Shown: one piece after another, positions 44,216-54,910 of the stretch
Layout of the letters: every line of letters starts with the position of its first letter
Numbering within the stretch: position 1 is the first letter of the stretch
From: Anastrepha obliqua
Taxonomy: Eukaryota; Arthropoda; Insecta; Diptera; Tephritidae
DNA length: 64,000 bases
Direction of reading: 5' to 3'
Assembly (NCBI RefSeq): GCF_027943255.1
Contig: NC_072893.1
Span: 43,174,001-43,238,000, forward strand
Made by a program: the position numbers and the translations under genes
Notes under the pieces: generated by a model
What the model saw: the letters and a program-made list of their open reading frames with translations, nothing else
The model's database searches: none
Told to the model about the DNA's origin: nothing

Positions 44216-44924
44216 TTCTTTCACTGTCCTACGAAAGGAAGCATCAAATTTATAATACCGCATCTTGCAACATACGAAGGAACCTAATCAACAAAATTAA
44301 GCAAACTGAGAGCGAAACGAAAAACTCATTCAAGTCTATTAACCTTTTGGAGATGGCACCGATCGACGTTGAACGTTATAAAAACTAAGTGTTTATTTAA
44401 CCCAAGAAAATTTGTTCATTAAATCAAAAACGGACTTCACTTCTACTTGACGAAGTAATGCCATCATCTTCCATCTTATCAGATTCAAAGTAATATTCGT
44501 CAGAACTGTCACTATCTAACGTATCATCGCTAGATCGTTTAGCCATCATGCGTAGGATAAAACATAAAATATATGAAAAGCCTGCTGGTTCGTCTGGCAG
44601 TGAAATTCGTTCTCACTCTATCGTCGTAAGTTCACATTATAAGGAAGTTAAGACTTCATCGCTGCTGGGCCCTAATGTCTGAAAACGTGACTCTTTTACT
44701 ATACCTAAGAGTATCTTAAGGCAAGAGTTGAATGTGACTTAGAAATTATATAGTTTAAATGACTCAGAAATAGGAATTTTTAGTCAAAAATAAAAATATA
44801 AAAAATATAAAAATAAAGTTTCGGAAACTTTATTCATAACTGTGACACGTGTTCCTTCATTATACATACCTATGTGAGGTATTAATTGGATAAAAATTGA
44901 AATCGAAATTATATTCTTCAAAAA
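44216..44924. other. intronic DNA, one small open frame
   Basis: Apart from the small frame listed separately (44424-44549), nothing was recognised. Confidence 0.3.
44424..44549 (-). CDS. small acidic Ser-rich frame, possible relic N-terminus
   Basis: A 41-codon frame from ATG at 44547-44549: MMAKRSSDDTLDSDSSDEYY followed by an acidic/serine-rich tail ending SEVRF. Acidic serine-rich N-termini of this style are seen in piggyBac-like transposases, but nothing else of such an enzyme lies next to it, so this is a guess. It may be chance. Confidence 0.2.
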   Translation of the reverse strand: MMAKRSSDDTLDSDSSDEYYFESDKMEDDGITSSSRSEVRF

Positions 44925-47430
44925 TTTAATCCTACTTCCTTCTGGCGATATTTTAAATCCAGAAAATCATACTCAAGTACTCCTTCCGTTGTCTATTACT
45001 TATAATTAGATGCATCTAATCTTTATGCAAATTTCTTCCGCTCAAATATTCAAGTAGAGTCGGATTTGATTCATGAGTGTCTCTTGCACATGAATTCCTC
45101 AGTTTATATTGGTACGTTTAATTTATGCTTTCCAATGTTGAAGATGGAATTCGACAACTCAAGGCGTCCATAAAATCTTCCCTGAACGGGGAGTTCTCAG
45201 ATGCCTGGAAAATAACAGCCATTAATCCAGTATTCAAAAGTGGCAATAAAAATAATATTGCAAATTATAGACCCATCTGCAAATTATCCACAGTTTCGAA
45301 ACTATAATATTTGAACTTATTGTGAAAGATAAAATTTATTTTGCAGTTAATCGTTTAATCTCAGTAGACCAACCTGGTTTCATGAAAGGTAGATCGACTG
45401 TTTCAAATCTTGCAATGTTTTCTGAATATGGCCAATCAGATTTTCTCAAAAAAAGTTCAAGCTGACGCTGTGTACACATATTTTTCAAAAACATTTGATC
45501 AATCACACAGTTTTAATGCCCAAATTGATTTTCTTTAGGATTTCGCTACACTTTTTCAAAATGGGTTAAATCCTGTCGCTTGTCCCGCAAATATGTTGCT
45601 AATGCTGATGGTGCGTCATCTATTTCTTCTTTTATTGCGTCCTCTGTTGTAACCCGTGGGAAGTATACTCGGTTCCCTACTTTTTATAATTTTTGTTAAT
45701 GACATTTCAGGTTATTTTCATAACGCAAATTTTCTTTTATGTGCTCATGATTCAAAGATATACTCGGTGATTGCAAGTACCGCGGACTCTATAAATCGCA
45801 GATTGAAAATTAGAAAACAAACTTGATTGCTTGGTGTAAAAGAAGTAAGTTAAATTAAAATATTGGATTGGCAACTAAATAATTTGCTGATTTCACTCAT
45901 AGATGGCTTCAGTTGAATTTTTAGGTTTGCAGACGTAGTACAAATGTAAAACACATTTTGTTATTTGATAGTTGGCAACTCATCTGTCAATCAATAAAAG
46001 TAAAAGTTTTTTGATCGGTAGCGTAGTTTTCGTTTGGCGTTCGTTGAAAAATGGAAAATCAAAAGGAACATTTTCGTAACATTTTGCTTTTTTATTTCCG
46101 GAAAGAGAAAACCGCATCACAAGCTCATAAAAAGTGATGTGCTGTTTATGGTGACGAAGCCTTAAAAGAATAGCAGTGCCAAAATTGGTTTACCAAATTT
46201 CGTTCTGGTGATTTTTTACTCAAAGATGAAAATCGCTCTGGTCGAAGTTGATGACGCACTAAACAAAGGAATAATCGATTCGGATCATCACAGTACAAGA
46301 CGTGAGATTGCAGAGAAGCTTCATGTATCCGATATCTGATTACTTTTTGTTTCGATCTTTACAAAACTCTTTGAATGATAAAAATTTCAATAATGGTTAT
46401 GATGTCAAATCGTTCCTGATTCAGTTGTAATAGTAATAAAAACCAGAAGTTTTATGATCGAGGGATTATGATGCTGCCTGAAAGATAGCAAAAGGTCATT
46501 GACCAAAATGGGCAATAAAATAGAATAAAGTTATTTAGTTTCATGAAAAAATTGTCTTTGATTTTCTAAAACAATCCGCAATTACTTAGTTGCCATTCCA
46601 ATATAAGCAAGTGCTTTTATGTTATTATTTATTATTATTTATCCTTATTCTCAATCTTGTTCTCTTATACCCACATCCTACCACATTGGTGGTTCTGGTT
46701 TATCCAATAGAAGTGAAATTATTGATTTTGGTGTGGTATTTGACTCCAGATTCTCTTTTCAGAGACATTTAAATTACACCATTGTAAAATCATATTTTGT
46801 ACTAGCTTTTATTCGACGTTTTAGTCTGTTTGATTTTGTTGATCCAAATACTCTAAAGCTTTTAAGCTCTTAAGACTCTCTAGTGCGTTCGAAACTGGAA
46901 TATCCCGGCATTTGTGCGTTATGCTTTGCTTTCTTTGAATTTTAATGATCCAATTATATCCTATAAAAGGCGGTGCTTGTTCATTAATCTAAGAACACAA
47001 CAAGGTAATAAAAGGACTATTCTCTTCCTCACTTTTGTTTTGGATTTCATAATTGGGGCCATTGACTCGCCATCGCTACTCGAGAAAATTAATTTCAATA
47101 TTCCGCAGCGCAGCTTACGAAAACATTATTTTCTCTGATTAGGGGTGGTTAGAAGTAATTATGCTTCCAATGCTCCTAATTCTAGATTTTTCTTCAACAA
47201 GGAACCACTTTAAAATGTTACTAAATGAATTGTTGAATTAAATTCTAATTATTATCTAATATTCTTTCCCTGTAAATTATAAGAAATGTTACCTTTTCTT
47301 TTATTCATTGCAATGAAGCTAGTAAGTTATAAATTTAGTTTTTTTTTTGCCTGAATTATTTAGCATTAATCTGTTTTCCCATAGTCTGTAGGACATATTG
47401 CATTTTTAGATTATTAAATGAATAAATGAA
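44925..47430 (+). pseudogene. Jockey-like LINE reverse transcriptase, interrupted by a mariner
   Basis: Plus-strand text: a pre-RT linker (NLYANFFRSNIQVESDLIHE), RT1-2 (SSLNGEFSDAWKITAINPVF and KSGNKNNIANYRPICKLSTV, 45177-45295), degraded RT3-5, then a mariner (45863-46601), and the RT end IIDFGVVFDSRFSFQRHLNY, VKSYFVLAFIRRFSLFDFVD and LVRSKLEYPGICALCF (46718-46930), closing near FNIPQRSLRKHYFL and an AT-rich tail with TAAATGAATAAATGAATAG (47415-47433). It resembles the minus-strand LINE at 49391-52545. Many stops; inactive. Confidence 0.75.
45863..46601 (+). mobile_element. mariner of mellifera type, internally deleted, nested in LINE
   Basis: Flanked by TA (45861-45862, 46602-46603). Ends TTGGATTGGCAACTAAATAA and (rc) TTGGAATGGCAACTAAGTAA. 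ATG at 46051 gives MENQKEHFRNILLFYFRKEK then HKK*CAVYGDEALKE, FRSGDFLLKDENRSGRS and a jump over the catalytic region to the end (FRSLQNSLNDKNFN, 46350-46390, and IKWAIK end near 46525). Stops and deletion make it dead. 739 bp. Confidence 0.85.
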
Positions 47431-47495
47431 TAGCTGTAAATGACTGCCTAGACTTAGAAAACCATATCTGAAAGCATTTTAAAGCAATTTTTTAA

Positions 47496-47978
47496 GGGGT
47501 TAGGAGTAGTAAGAATTTTCAAAAAATTGGATTTTTCTGCATTTTCTTTAAGTATAATATCTTAAAAATATTATGTAAATCCGACAAATACTTTTCGAGT
47601 TATTCAACAATTAACAAAGGGCACTCGGGCGTTCGGACACCTGATCGAATAATTTTTTTTTTCAAAAATTTCGATTTTTTTTAATTAATTGTCGGTTCTT
47701 TTCTCGAAAATCTGAAATATATTTCCTGAGGCCGCCATATTGTTAATTTTGAAAAAAAAGCTTCGATCAGGCACAAGATTATCTATTAATAAAACTAATT
47801 TCTCTTGTCCGATTGATTTTAGATGGAGAAACGGGCTCCACTCAAGTAGGGATATCTTTTACAATTATTAATTTTTGTTTTTTGAAATTGTACATGATGT
47901 ATTAATGCTATGTTTTTATTTTTGTAAAAATTATCGAAAATCATCATTTTTTCGGGTCTCTGACTACCCCTAAACCCC
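47496..47978. mobile_element. piggyBac-type MITE candidate, copy B (TTAA-flanked)
   Basis: Flanked by TTAA at 47492-47495 and 47979-47982. Ends GGGGTTAGGAGTAGTAAG and (rc) GGGGTTTAGGGGTAGTCAG. It is homologous in inverted orientation to copy A (8148-8755). 483 bp; no transposase frame. Confidence 0.75.
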
Positions 47979-47982
47979 TTAA

Positions 47983-48297
47983 CAAAAATGTTGCAATTTC
48001 TTTTCAGCAGGCGTTCATTTTTTAATGAAAAATTTATTCCTTCCATGTTATTACTGCAAATCATATACAGAGCTACTTTGTATATCCCGAAGGCTGTTTT
48101 GAATTTGTTCTGAAGGAATAAAAATTGAAAATGTTCGGCCAAGTTTGGCCTTTTCTTTGCCGAAGCTGAAGCCGAGGCTCGGTCGTTCTATAGTTATAAC
48201 TGTAGAATTAAAACACATTTTTTTTAGATTGGTTTAAACATTGTAGGGCATGAGACACTACTGCACACTGCACATAATGCACACCCTTGCTTAGTCA
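47983..48297. other. short intronic stretch, nothing recognised
   Basis: Between MITE B and a LINE tail; no element ends or frames were found. Confidence 0.3.
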
Positions 48298-49100
48298 AAG
48301 CGGAATATTCCCCACTCACATCCCTTCAAGTGAAGAGTGGGCGGAGTGCAGCAATTTGGAGTCAGGGCGCGTTGAACCTGTTGGTTGAATGGTTCGAAGT
48401 TATATGAAAGGTTGGCGGAGGAGCTACCCATCAGACTCAAATTCAGGTCACCGAACCACTGCAGTGTATTCCAAGCAGAGGTACTGTCAATTAAAGAAAC
48501 AGCTAACTGGCTGCTCACTTGTGTAATAATTGTCACACGCGTTAGTATCGACAGCAAAGCGGCAATCGGTAGGCTGAGATCGATAATAGTGCACTCGAAA
48601 TTGGTTGGGGAATGCCAGGCTTCACTTTCGATCGCATCCGAATTCGATATAAAGCTCATCTAGGTACCTGGGTACCTGGTCATAGCGGCGATATTCCAGG
48701 AAACTGTGAGGTGGATGAGCTGGCCAGACAGGGGACCTGTGAATTAGTTTCTCCGCGAAATGAGAGAATTGGAATACCATTGACTACCTGCGGTCTGCTT
48801 GTGGAGAGGTGGGATTAGCGTCAACTGAGTGAACGCTGGGCAAGTACACAAACTTGTAAGGACGTCAAATCTTTCTGGCTGCATGTGGATCGAAGACGCT
48901 CGAGTGATCTTTTGAGGTTAACCAATTCTCAGGTCTTAAATTTCGTGGGTATCTTTACAATATATTGGCCGCGAGGTATGCATGCTGTGAGACTCGGCAT
49001 TGCTTCAAGTTCTTTTTTAAACCAGTTGTATGGAAGGCCTTGATATTAAAAACCTAATAAATTTCTTCAGTAATATGAAGCGGCTAGCACCACCGCAACT
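48298..49100 (+). pseudogene. LINE RNase H domain and tail, degraded
   Basis: Plus strand: HCSVFQAEVLSIKETANWLL, a DSKAAIG block, LVGECQASLSIASEFD, GTWVPGHSGDIPGNCEVDEL, ARQGTCELVSPR and after a stop SERWASTQTCKDVKSFWLHV, ending DIKNLINFFSNMKRL. It is the same domain type as the minus copy at 51151-51793, with the HWVPGH histidine as T (GTWVPGH). Frameshifts near 48660 and a stop at 48816. Confidence 0.8.
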
Positions 49101-49245
49101 CAGTCAGCCGTATAACTGTAGGTCCCTCCATTTGTGGAACAACATCAAAACGCACACCACAAATAGGAGGAGGAGGAGCTCGGCCAAACACCCAAAAAGC
49201 GCGTACGCGCCAATTATATATATATATATATATTATATGCTATTA
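49062..49245 (+). repeat. dispersed repeat with CCATTTGTGGAACAACATC block and (TA)n tail
   Basis: TCCATTTGTGGAACAACATC, then GCACACCACAAATAGGAGGA, GAGCTCGGCCAAACACCC and a TATATATATATATA run (49216-49236). It matches 54686-54800. It follows the LINE tail directly and could be its 3' UTR, or a separate SINE-like unit. Confidence 0.65.
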
Positions 49246-49835
49246 TATACTAAGCAGAGTAAAAGTTTACTTATTCTACTTTGTAACGGTTTTAAATTTA
49301 GTAATGCACACCTTGCAAAATATATGAAGGAGTCGGATCCGTGAAGTTCAAAGATCTGAGTGCAAAACGAAGACAATTTTTTCAATGCGTTCAGGTCCCT
49401 TGATGGGAGCACTGATGATATGACCTCCAAATAAAGTCGGTATACTCCAGCTTGGATCGTACAAGTGAAGTAAATAGAGACTTCAACTTGTAAGGATCCG
49501 TAAAATCAGAAGCAAAACACCAAATGAAGGCAAGTGTAGAATACGATTTGGCGATGACAAAATTCATATGAGGAAGAAGCTGAAAAGCGGAGTCTAATAT
49601 TACTCCCAAATCAGTAAATTCATTAAGAATATTTAGACGCGATTTCTTTATAAAATATGAAGTAGAGATTAAATGCTTTGACTTAGAAAATGATACATTA
49701 GACCATTTCCTAATATTTAGATGAAATAGATTCCTATCACACCACGCCACAAGTCTTTTGAGGTCTAATTGAAGATTAGTAGGTAGGTGAAATGGGTGAC
49801 TGGCACTTAAGTCTGGCACTCCTCAAGTAACATTA

Positions 49836-50387
49836 AAGCGCCGTTTTGATACCTCCAAAAGGCAGATATCTACAGCCAGCCAGAGCTGTTGATATAATGG
49901 AGAAGATTGATGGGATTTAGGTTGGCGCACTGCCCCAGGGTGTCGAAGAAAAGAGCACCCAGTGATATTAATCGTCTAGCTGCCAAATCTGGACATTTAC
50001 AGAGAAAGTACTCAACAGTCTCCGTCTCTGAAAAGTCCCCACAGCTTCTGCAATGCTGTTCGCGTGTGTGCCGATCGTCCAGTGACCGGTAAACATATCA
50101 ACGAGTTAGGAAATTGAATGGCGAGGAGTCCAAAGGACTTTCTGAGTCTTCCGTATATTTTACTGGGGTCAAAGGGTGCTCGAAATAGCACATGAAGAAA
50201 TGGAGCTCCATCTTTTCTGCGCTTTCCTGAGAAATGTTTGTGCAGTTCCCCTTTAACAACTGCCAGGGGGATGCCGATGCCCAGGCAGGAGGTCTCTGTG
50301 GCCAATTCAGTCCCCTTCCCGGTAAGCTCGTGAGCAATTTTATTTCCCTCTATGCTCCTATGTCCTGGAACCCAGATTAGAAAAATT
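49836..50387 (-). pseudogene. LINE RNase H C-terminal tail inserted in another LINE
   Basis: Minus strand: IWVPGHRSIEGNKIAHELTG then KGTELATETSCLGIGIPLAV and, frame-shifted, VTGHWTIGTHANSIAEAVG, RRLLSTFSV and LAARRLISLGALFFDTLGQC. This is the end of an RNase H (WVPGH...GN..A.EL) and the C-terminal zinc-knuckle tail of a Jockey/R1-like LINE. Reading of the host LINE breaks at about 50388 and resumes at about 49830. Confidence 0.7.
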
Positions 50388-50884
50388 TTACCAGGCTTAG
50401 TACAGTTTTAAACATTTTTAGGTCATCTGCATATAAAAGAAACTCGGAGAAATGGAAACAGTCGGATGTGTCATTAATAAAAATTACAAATAACAAAGCG
50501 CCTGAAATAATGCCCTGAGGGAAACCGGAAAAGACAATAAAAGGATAGACGAAACATTAGCGACAACAGCTACACATTTACGACTGAAAAGTTAAGATTT
50601 TATCCATTTAAGGAAAACAGAGTGAAATCTAAAAGCTGTTAGTTTAGAAAATAAGGTTGAGTGCCTGACTTTATCGAAAGCGTTAGAAAAATCCATATAA
50701 ACAGCATCAACTTGAAGGCTATTATTGAAAGTCGGCGTAAAAAAATCTGAAAAAAAGGAAGATTAGTGACCGTTGACCTACTAGCCATAAAACAATGCTG
50801 ATTAATTGATATATTACGTTTTACAGCGAAGTAAAAATTTTGTTTTACGATATACTCAGAGAGCTTTAGGTTCGGTTAAATGAC

Positions 50885-51805
50885 CCCTAACTTGAGGCCC
50901 ACTTGGACAAATATTCAAGATTCGTCCATTGTGATGTCATACAGAAAAAAGGAGAAAGGAGAAGGGAAGGAAGAAGGAGCCTTGGGATTAGAAGATGATG
51001 ACCATGACCTTCCAACGTCGCCGACGGTGGCTGATTTACGTTCGTAATTAGCCGCAACATGATACTGATGAACTTCACCAAATGTATGATATTTAAACCC
51101 GCTATATCTGCAGACGTAGCGAAAAAATCAGAACCTAGATGCTGAAATCTTTACCAGACGAGAGCAGGGCAGCTGAGAAGAAGGTGCTGAGATGATTCTA
51201 CCTCGTTCTCAAGACAGCTTCTGCAAAACGGGCTTGTGGCGTTCCAAGTCTCACCGCATGCACACCTACCTGCAGTTAAGGCTTTGTTAGCTTTAGGAGT
51301 TCCATCGAATGTCCGCGATTCATCCGTGACCAGAAGGATCTCGCGATCTTGCACGTTTGCGCACTAGCCTAGCGCTCGCTGAGTTGACTCGAGGCCTATC
51401 TTTCCAGGAGCAGACCTCTCATTTCGCGATGAAACCGTCTCTAAAGACGGAAACCCTAATGAGCCTGATATCGAAGTATTCGAATGCAATCGAGAGAGAA
51501 GCTAGACATTCCTTGACCAATCCCGAACACACAAACATCGCGCCCGAGGCCTTAATTGCCGCTTGGCTATCGGAGTAAATATTTACATCCTTAATGGTAA
51601 TTACCGAAGTAAGCAACCAATCCACTGCTTCCTTAATTGCGGCTACCTCCGCTTGGAAAACACTACAGTGGTCCGGAAGCCTAAATTTGAACTTGATGGA
51701 GAGCTCCCCCACCAACCCTTCCGTACAACATTGAGCCATCCGTGAACATGTTTGCCATACCTTACCGCCAAATGAAACACCCCTCCCTCTCATGCCTTAA
51801 GGGAA
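50885..51805 (-). pseudogene. LINE RNase H domain and tail inserted in another LINE
   Basis: Minus strand, in order: MRGRGVSFGGKVWQTCSRMA, RLPDHCSVFQAEVAAIKEAV, DVNIYSDSQAAIKASGA and LVKECLASLSIAFEYFDIRL (51793-51450), then CACGETWNATSPFCRSCLEN and EVESSQHLLLSCPALVW (51270-51151), ending near WTNLEYLSKWASS (50887). The DSQAA block supplies the active-site Asp. The WVPGH part is missing between 51440 and 51340. Same strand as the host LINE. Confidence 0.75.
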
Positions 51806-52842
51806 TATGAGTGGAAAAGGTCCAGAGAGCTTTGAAACCGTTGCAAACTTGGAAATAGGTCCGTTCTTCGCGATGTTATTTTTATTCCCAGCTTTGAATA
51901 AAGTTGTGTTGGAAGTAACTTTCCAAGCATCCATGAGTTGTCCACAAGCTAAAGAAAAAAATGTATTAAAGGTTAGCAGAAGTGGATAGGCAGAAGTCGA
52001 ACATTTTTGGGCAAGAAAAGATGATAATCCATCAACATCTACTTGTCATGAACTTTTGATGTGCTGAATACCATTCCATATATCATCAACAGTTAACTAC
52101 TGGAGAGAACAAAAATTAACAGAAGAAGCAGTATTGACTCTGTCATATCGAATTGATTCTGACGCGGCTTCAAAATTGGAACTGAAAAAGTTCGCCAAAG
52201 TTCAACAGCCTTCTTGGTAAAAGCGTAGTTTCTATTGAAGAATACATCCAAGGGAGTGCTAGAGCAGGACTTTCTGCATTTTACATAATGCCAGAGTGCT
52301 TTAGGATTTGTTTTAATCGCATCGTCAAACCCTCGCACATAATTATGCTGTGCAACTTTACTTAAGGACTTGAATTTTTTAGCAAAGCGCAAATATTTAT
52401 CCCTATGAAACTTGGCATTAGATAGTTTAATTAAAAAAAAAAACATGTTCCTCAAATGTAATTTAAATGTGCACCGAGAAATTGTATAGCTCTTAGTACT
52501 AGTAGATGGTACATATTTAAAAAAATGATCGCAGATTTTCATTTAAAAATATTACAGCAAGTTGACAGATTAACTCCAGCTTAGACTCACTGTTTGTCCC
52601 AATCCAAAATCGAAATTTCAGTATTAACATAGCTAAAATACATCGTTTAAAGCAAACATTTTTAGTAACTTCATCAGCACGAAACGAAACAGGCGAAACT
52701 CGACATTAGTACCTGTATCCTTTTTCCATTCTCTTTTATTCCGTTCGAAAAAACCATTCTTAAAAATGCAATTTTTTTTAACTCCTTGCACCGTTGTGAC
52801 ATCTCGCATAGCCGGGCAGAAACACTTGAAAATGGTTTTCCA

Positions 52843-52930
52843 CAACAGTCGGTTCTAGGTTACCGGAACGTCTGGAATTTATATCCACGATTACCAAGGA
52901 CAGCCACTCGAGCAGCATTCCCTGTGCATG
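52843..52930 (+). repeat. dispersed repeat fragment with GGTTACCGGAAC box
   Basis: CAGTCGGTTCTAGGTTACCG followed by GAACGTCTGG resembles 29396-29440. It is cut short by the DD41D insertion at 52933. Confidence 0.45.
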
Positions 52931-52932
52931 TA

Positions 52933-54174
52933 AAGGGTGGTTAAATTTTAAGGGCCGATGTAGAATGTAAACTACACCTAAACGTCAATTTCTTTTTTGC
53001 ATTCTATTTAATATTTTTCAATTTCAGACTATCTCACTTTGAACCATGGAAAGATACACAATCGAGCAACGCGTTAAAGTTATTCAGGCTTAGGTATTAT
53101 GAAAACGGGTGATCAAATCAAAATGCATATCGCACCTTCGTGATTTTTTCGGATAATTTAATCGTCCAATGTGCGTACAATCGGGAAACTTGTGCAGAAG
53201 TTTGAGCAATCCGGGTCTGTAGAAGATGTGAAAACTGCAGAAAATATTGCTGCTGTTCGCGATAGTGTGGTTGAAGAGCCGTCGTCGTTGATGAACATTA
53301 TGCATATAGACCTGCATTTACACGCTTACAAGGTGCAATTGACTCAAGAACTAAAGCCTCTTGACTATTTCAAGCGTCGTCAATGGTCAGAATGGTGGCA
53401 GGAAATAGCAACAGTGAATGACCAATTTTCGAAGAAAATCATACTCAGTGATGAGGCACATTTTCACCTCAGTGGATTCGTCAATAAGCAGAATTGCCGC
53501 ATTTGGACAAATGGAAGTCCAAGAGTGATTGCCGAAAAACCAACGCACCCACAAAGCACAATGCACTGTTTGGTGCGGTTTATGGGCCGGCGGCATCATT
53601 GGGCCGTATTTTTTCCAAAGTGAGGCCGGTCAGGCAGTTGCTGTGAATAGTGTCCGCTATCGTGAGAGGATAACGAACTTTTTATGGCCCGAATTGGAAG
53701 ATATGGATGTGGGCGATATGTGGTTTCAACAGGACGGTGCCACTTGTCACACAACTAACGAAACAATGGCTCTTTTGCGCGAAAAATTTGATGGCCGAAT
53801 AGTCTCACGTCGCGGCGATGTCAATTGGCCGCCAAGATCATGTGATTTGACACCATTGGACTTCTTTCTTTGGGGTTATTTGAAAGAAAAGGTATACGTC
53901 GATAAGCCAGCAACAGTTCAAGAGCTAAAGGATGAGATAATTCGGCACATTAACGGCATAGAACCTCAATTAGCCTTAGCGTCATCGAAAATTTGGACCG
54001 TCGGATGGAGGTGTGCCACCAAGGCCGCGGCGGCCATTTGGCCGATATTTTGTTCCATACGTGTATTATTGAGCCATACCAATATTATCATAACAAAGAG
54101 AAATGACAATAATTTCCTAAAAAAATTGTATTTTACTCAAAATCAACACCGGCCCTTGAAACTTAATCACCCTT
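52933..54174 (+). mobile_element. DD41D element, family R1, full-length copy
   Basis: A 1242-bp element between TA at 52931-52932 and 54175-54176. Ends AAGGGTGGTTAAATTTTAAG and (rc) AAGGGTGATTAAGTTTCAAG. Relatives at 3298-3678 and 58700-59625. Confidence 0.9.
53046..54110 (+). pseudogene. DD41D transposase pseudogene (family R1)
   Basis: Starts ATG 53046 (MERYTIEQRVKVIQA, then a TAG). It continues with RTIGKLVQKFEQSGSVEDVK, LHAYKVQLTQELKPLDYFKR, the first catalytic block ILSDEAHFHLSGFVNKQNCR, a frameshift near 53560, TVWCGLWAGGIIGPYFFQSE, DMWFQQDGATCHTTNETMAL and NWPPRSCDLTPLDFFLWGYL, and ends near 54090 after a shift at about 53980. I count 41 residues between the second and third D. The family's N-terminus carries a DUF4817-like HTH (family knowledge). 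At least three breaks; no active protein. Confidence 0.9.
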
Positions 54175-54489
54175 TATAGGGAATTTTTCTGTTGTTACCA
54201 CACCAACTTAGTAGTAGGTAATTTGACTGTATATTTTTCCAAAATTTTGCTCATTTCGACCCACACTATTACTAAGCATCATTTTTGCTACTAATCAAGT
54301 AATATTTTTTAACTCAATCTCAAGGAAATAATTTGAAGCAATTTTTATTCCCACCTACCGATCATGAACTCAAAATATTTACTTATGCTTCTCATACGCC
54401 ATATCTGGATTTTTGGAAATTGGTTTTAAAAGTATTTTACACAAGTAAATATTAGCTATTCCCTCTAAATATTACCCATACGCTCCAAA

Positions 54490-54800
54490 GTTGAATGGGT
54501 TGGTGCATGACTATCATTCGGAAGGTAGGTTCGAATATTCGTGCATGAAACCCCGCCAATGATAGAAAAAAAATGATTTTCTAATAGCGGCCGCCTCTCG
54601 ACAGACAATGGCAATACTCCCAGTGTATTTCTGCCTTGAAAAGCTCTTTATAAAAAATATCTGTCATTCGTAGTTGGCTTGAAACTGCAGATCTCTCCAT
54701 TTGTGGAACAACATGAAGACGCACACCACAAATAAGAGGAGGAGCTCGGCCAAACACCCCCACAAAGAGTGTAAGCGCGTATTATATACAACATATACCC
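54490..54800 (+). repeat. dispersed SINE-like repeat or LINE 3' tail
   Basis: Includes AATGATAGAAAAAAAATGAT, GCGGCCGCCTCTCGACAGAC, TTGAAACTGCAGATCTCTCC and CCATTTGTGGAACAACATGA, ending GAGCTCGGCCAAACACCC and an AT-rich tail. The last 110 bp match 49112-49240. No coding function. Confidence 0.65.
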
Positions 54801-54904
54801 TCTATCAATTGGCTGCCGCTTTATTTTTAATGCCACATCTACACTCATTAGCGCTTGAGTTACAAATAATTCATTCACTTTCATAGAAACTTCACAGAGA
54901 TCAC

Positions 54905-54910
54905 ACTTAC
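54905..54910 (-). promoter_or_regulatory. 5' splice donor GTAAGT of SmydA gene 2
   Basis: On the minus strand the codons for Cys-Ser-Asp-Pro-Thr end at 54911 and the next six bases are GTAAGT, a consensus donor in phase 0. Same position as the donor of gene 1. Confidence 0.85.

Larger units (their letters stand above)
49391..52545 (-). pseudogene. Jockey-like LINE reverse transcriptase, split by two LINE tails
   Basis: Minus-strand order: pre-RT (KFHRDKYLRFAKKFKSLSKV, NPKALWHYVKCRKSCSSTPL; 52430-52240), RT1-2 (SFLAQKCSTSAYPLLLTFNT, LMDAWKVTSNTTLFKAGNKN and AKNGPISKFATVSKL; 52010-51810), an insertion (51805-50885), RT3-5 (GFMASRSTVTNL-like CFMASRSTVTNL, VDAVYMDFSNAFDKVRHSTL, and FLYADDLKMFKTV; 50800-50400), a second insertion (about 50387-49836), then the RT thumb (NLQLDLKRLVAWCDRNLFHL, FTDLGVILDSAFQLLPHMNF and SLVRSKLEYTDFIWRSYH; 49780-49420). 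The YADD catalytic pair is intact although the frame is broken. Confidence 0.75.
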
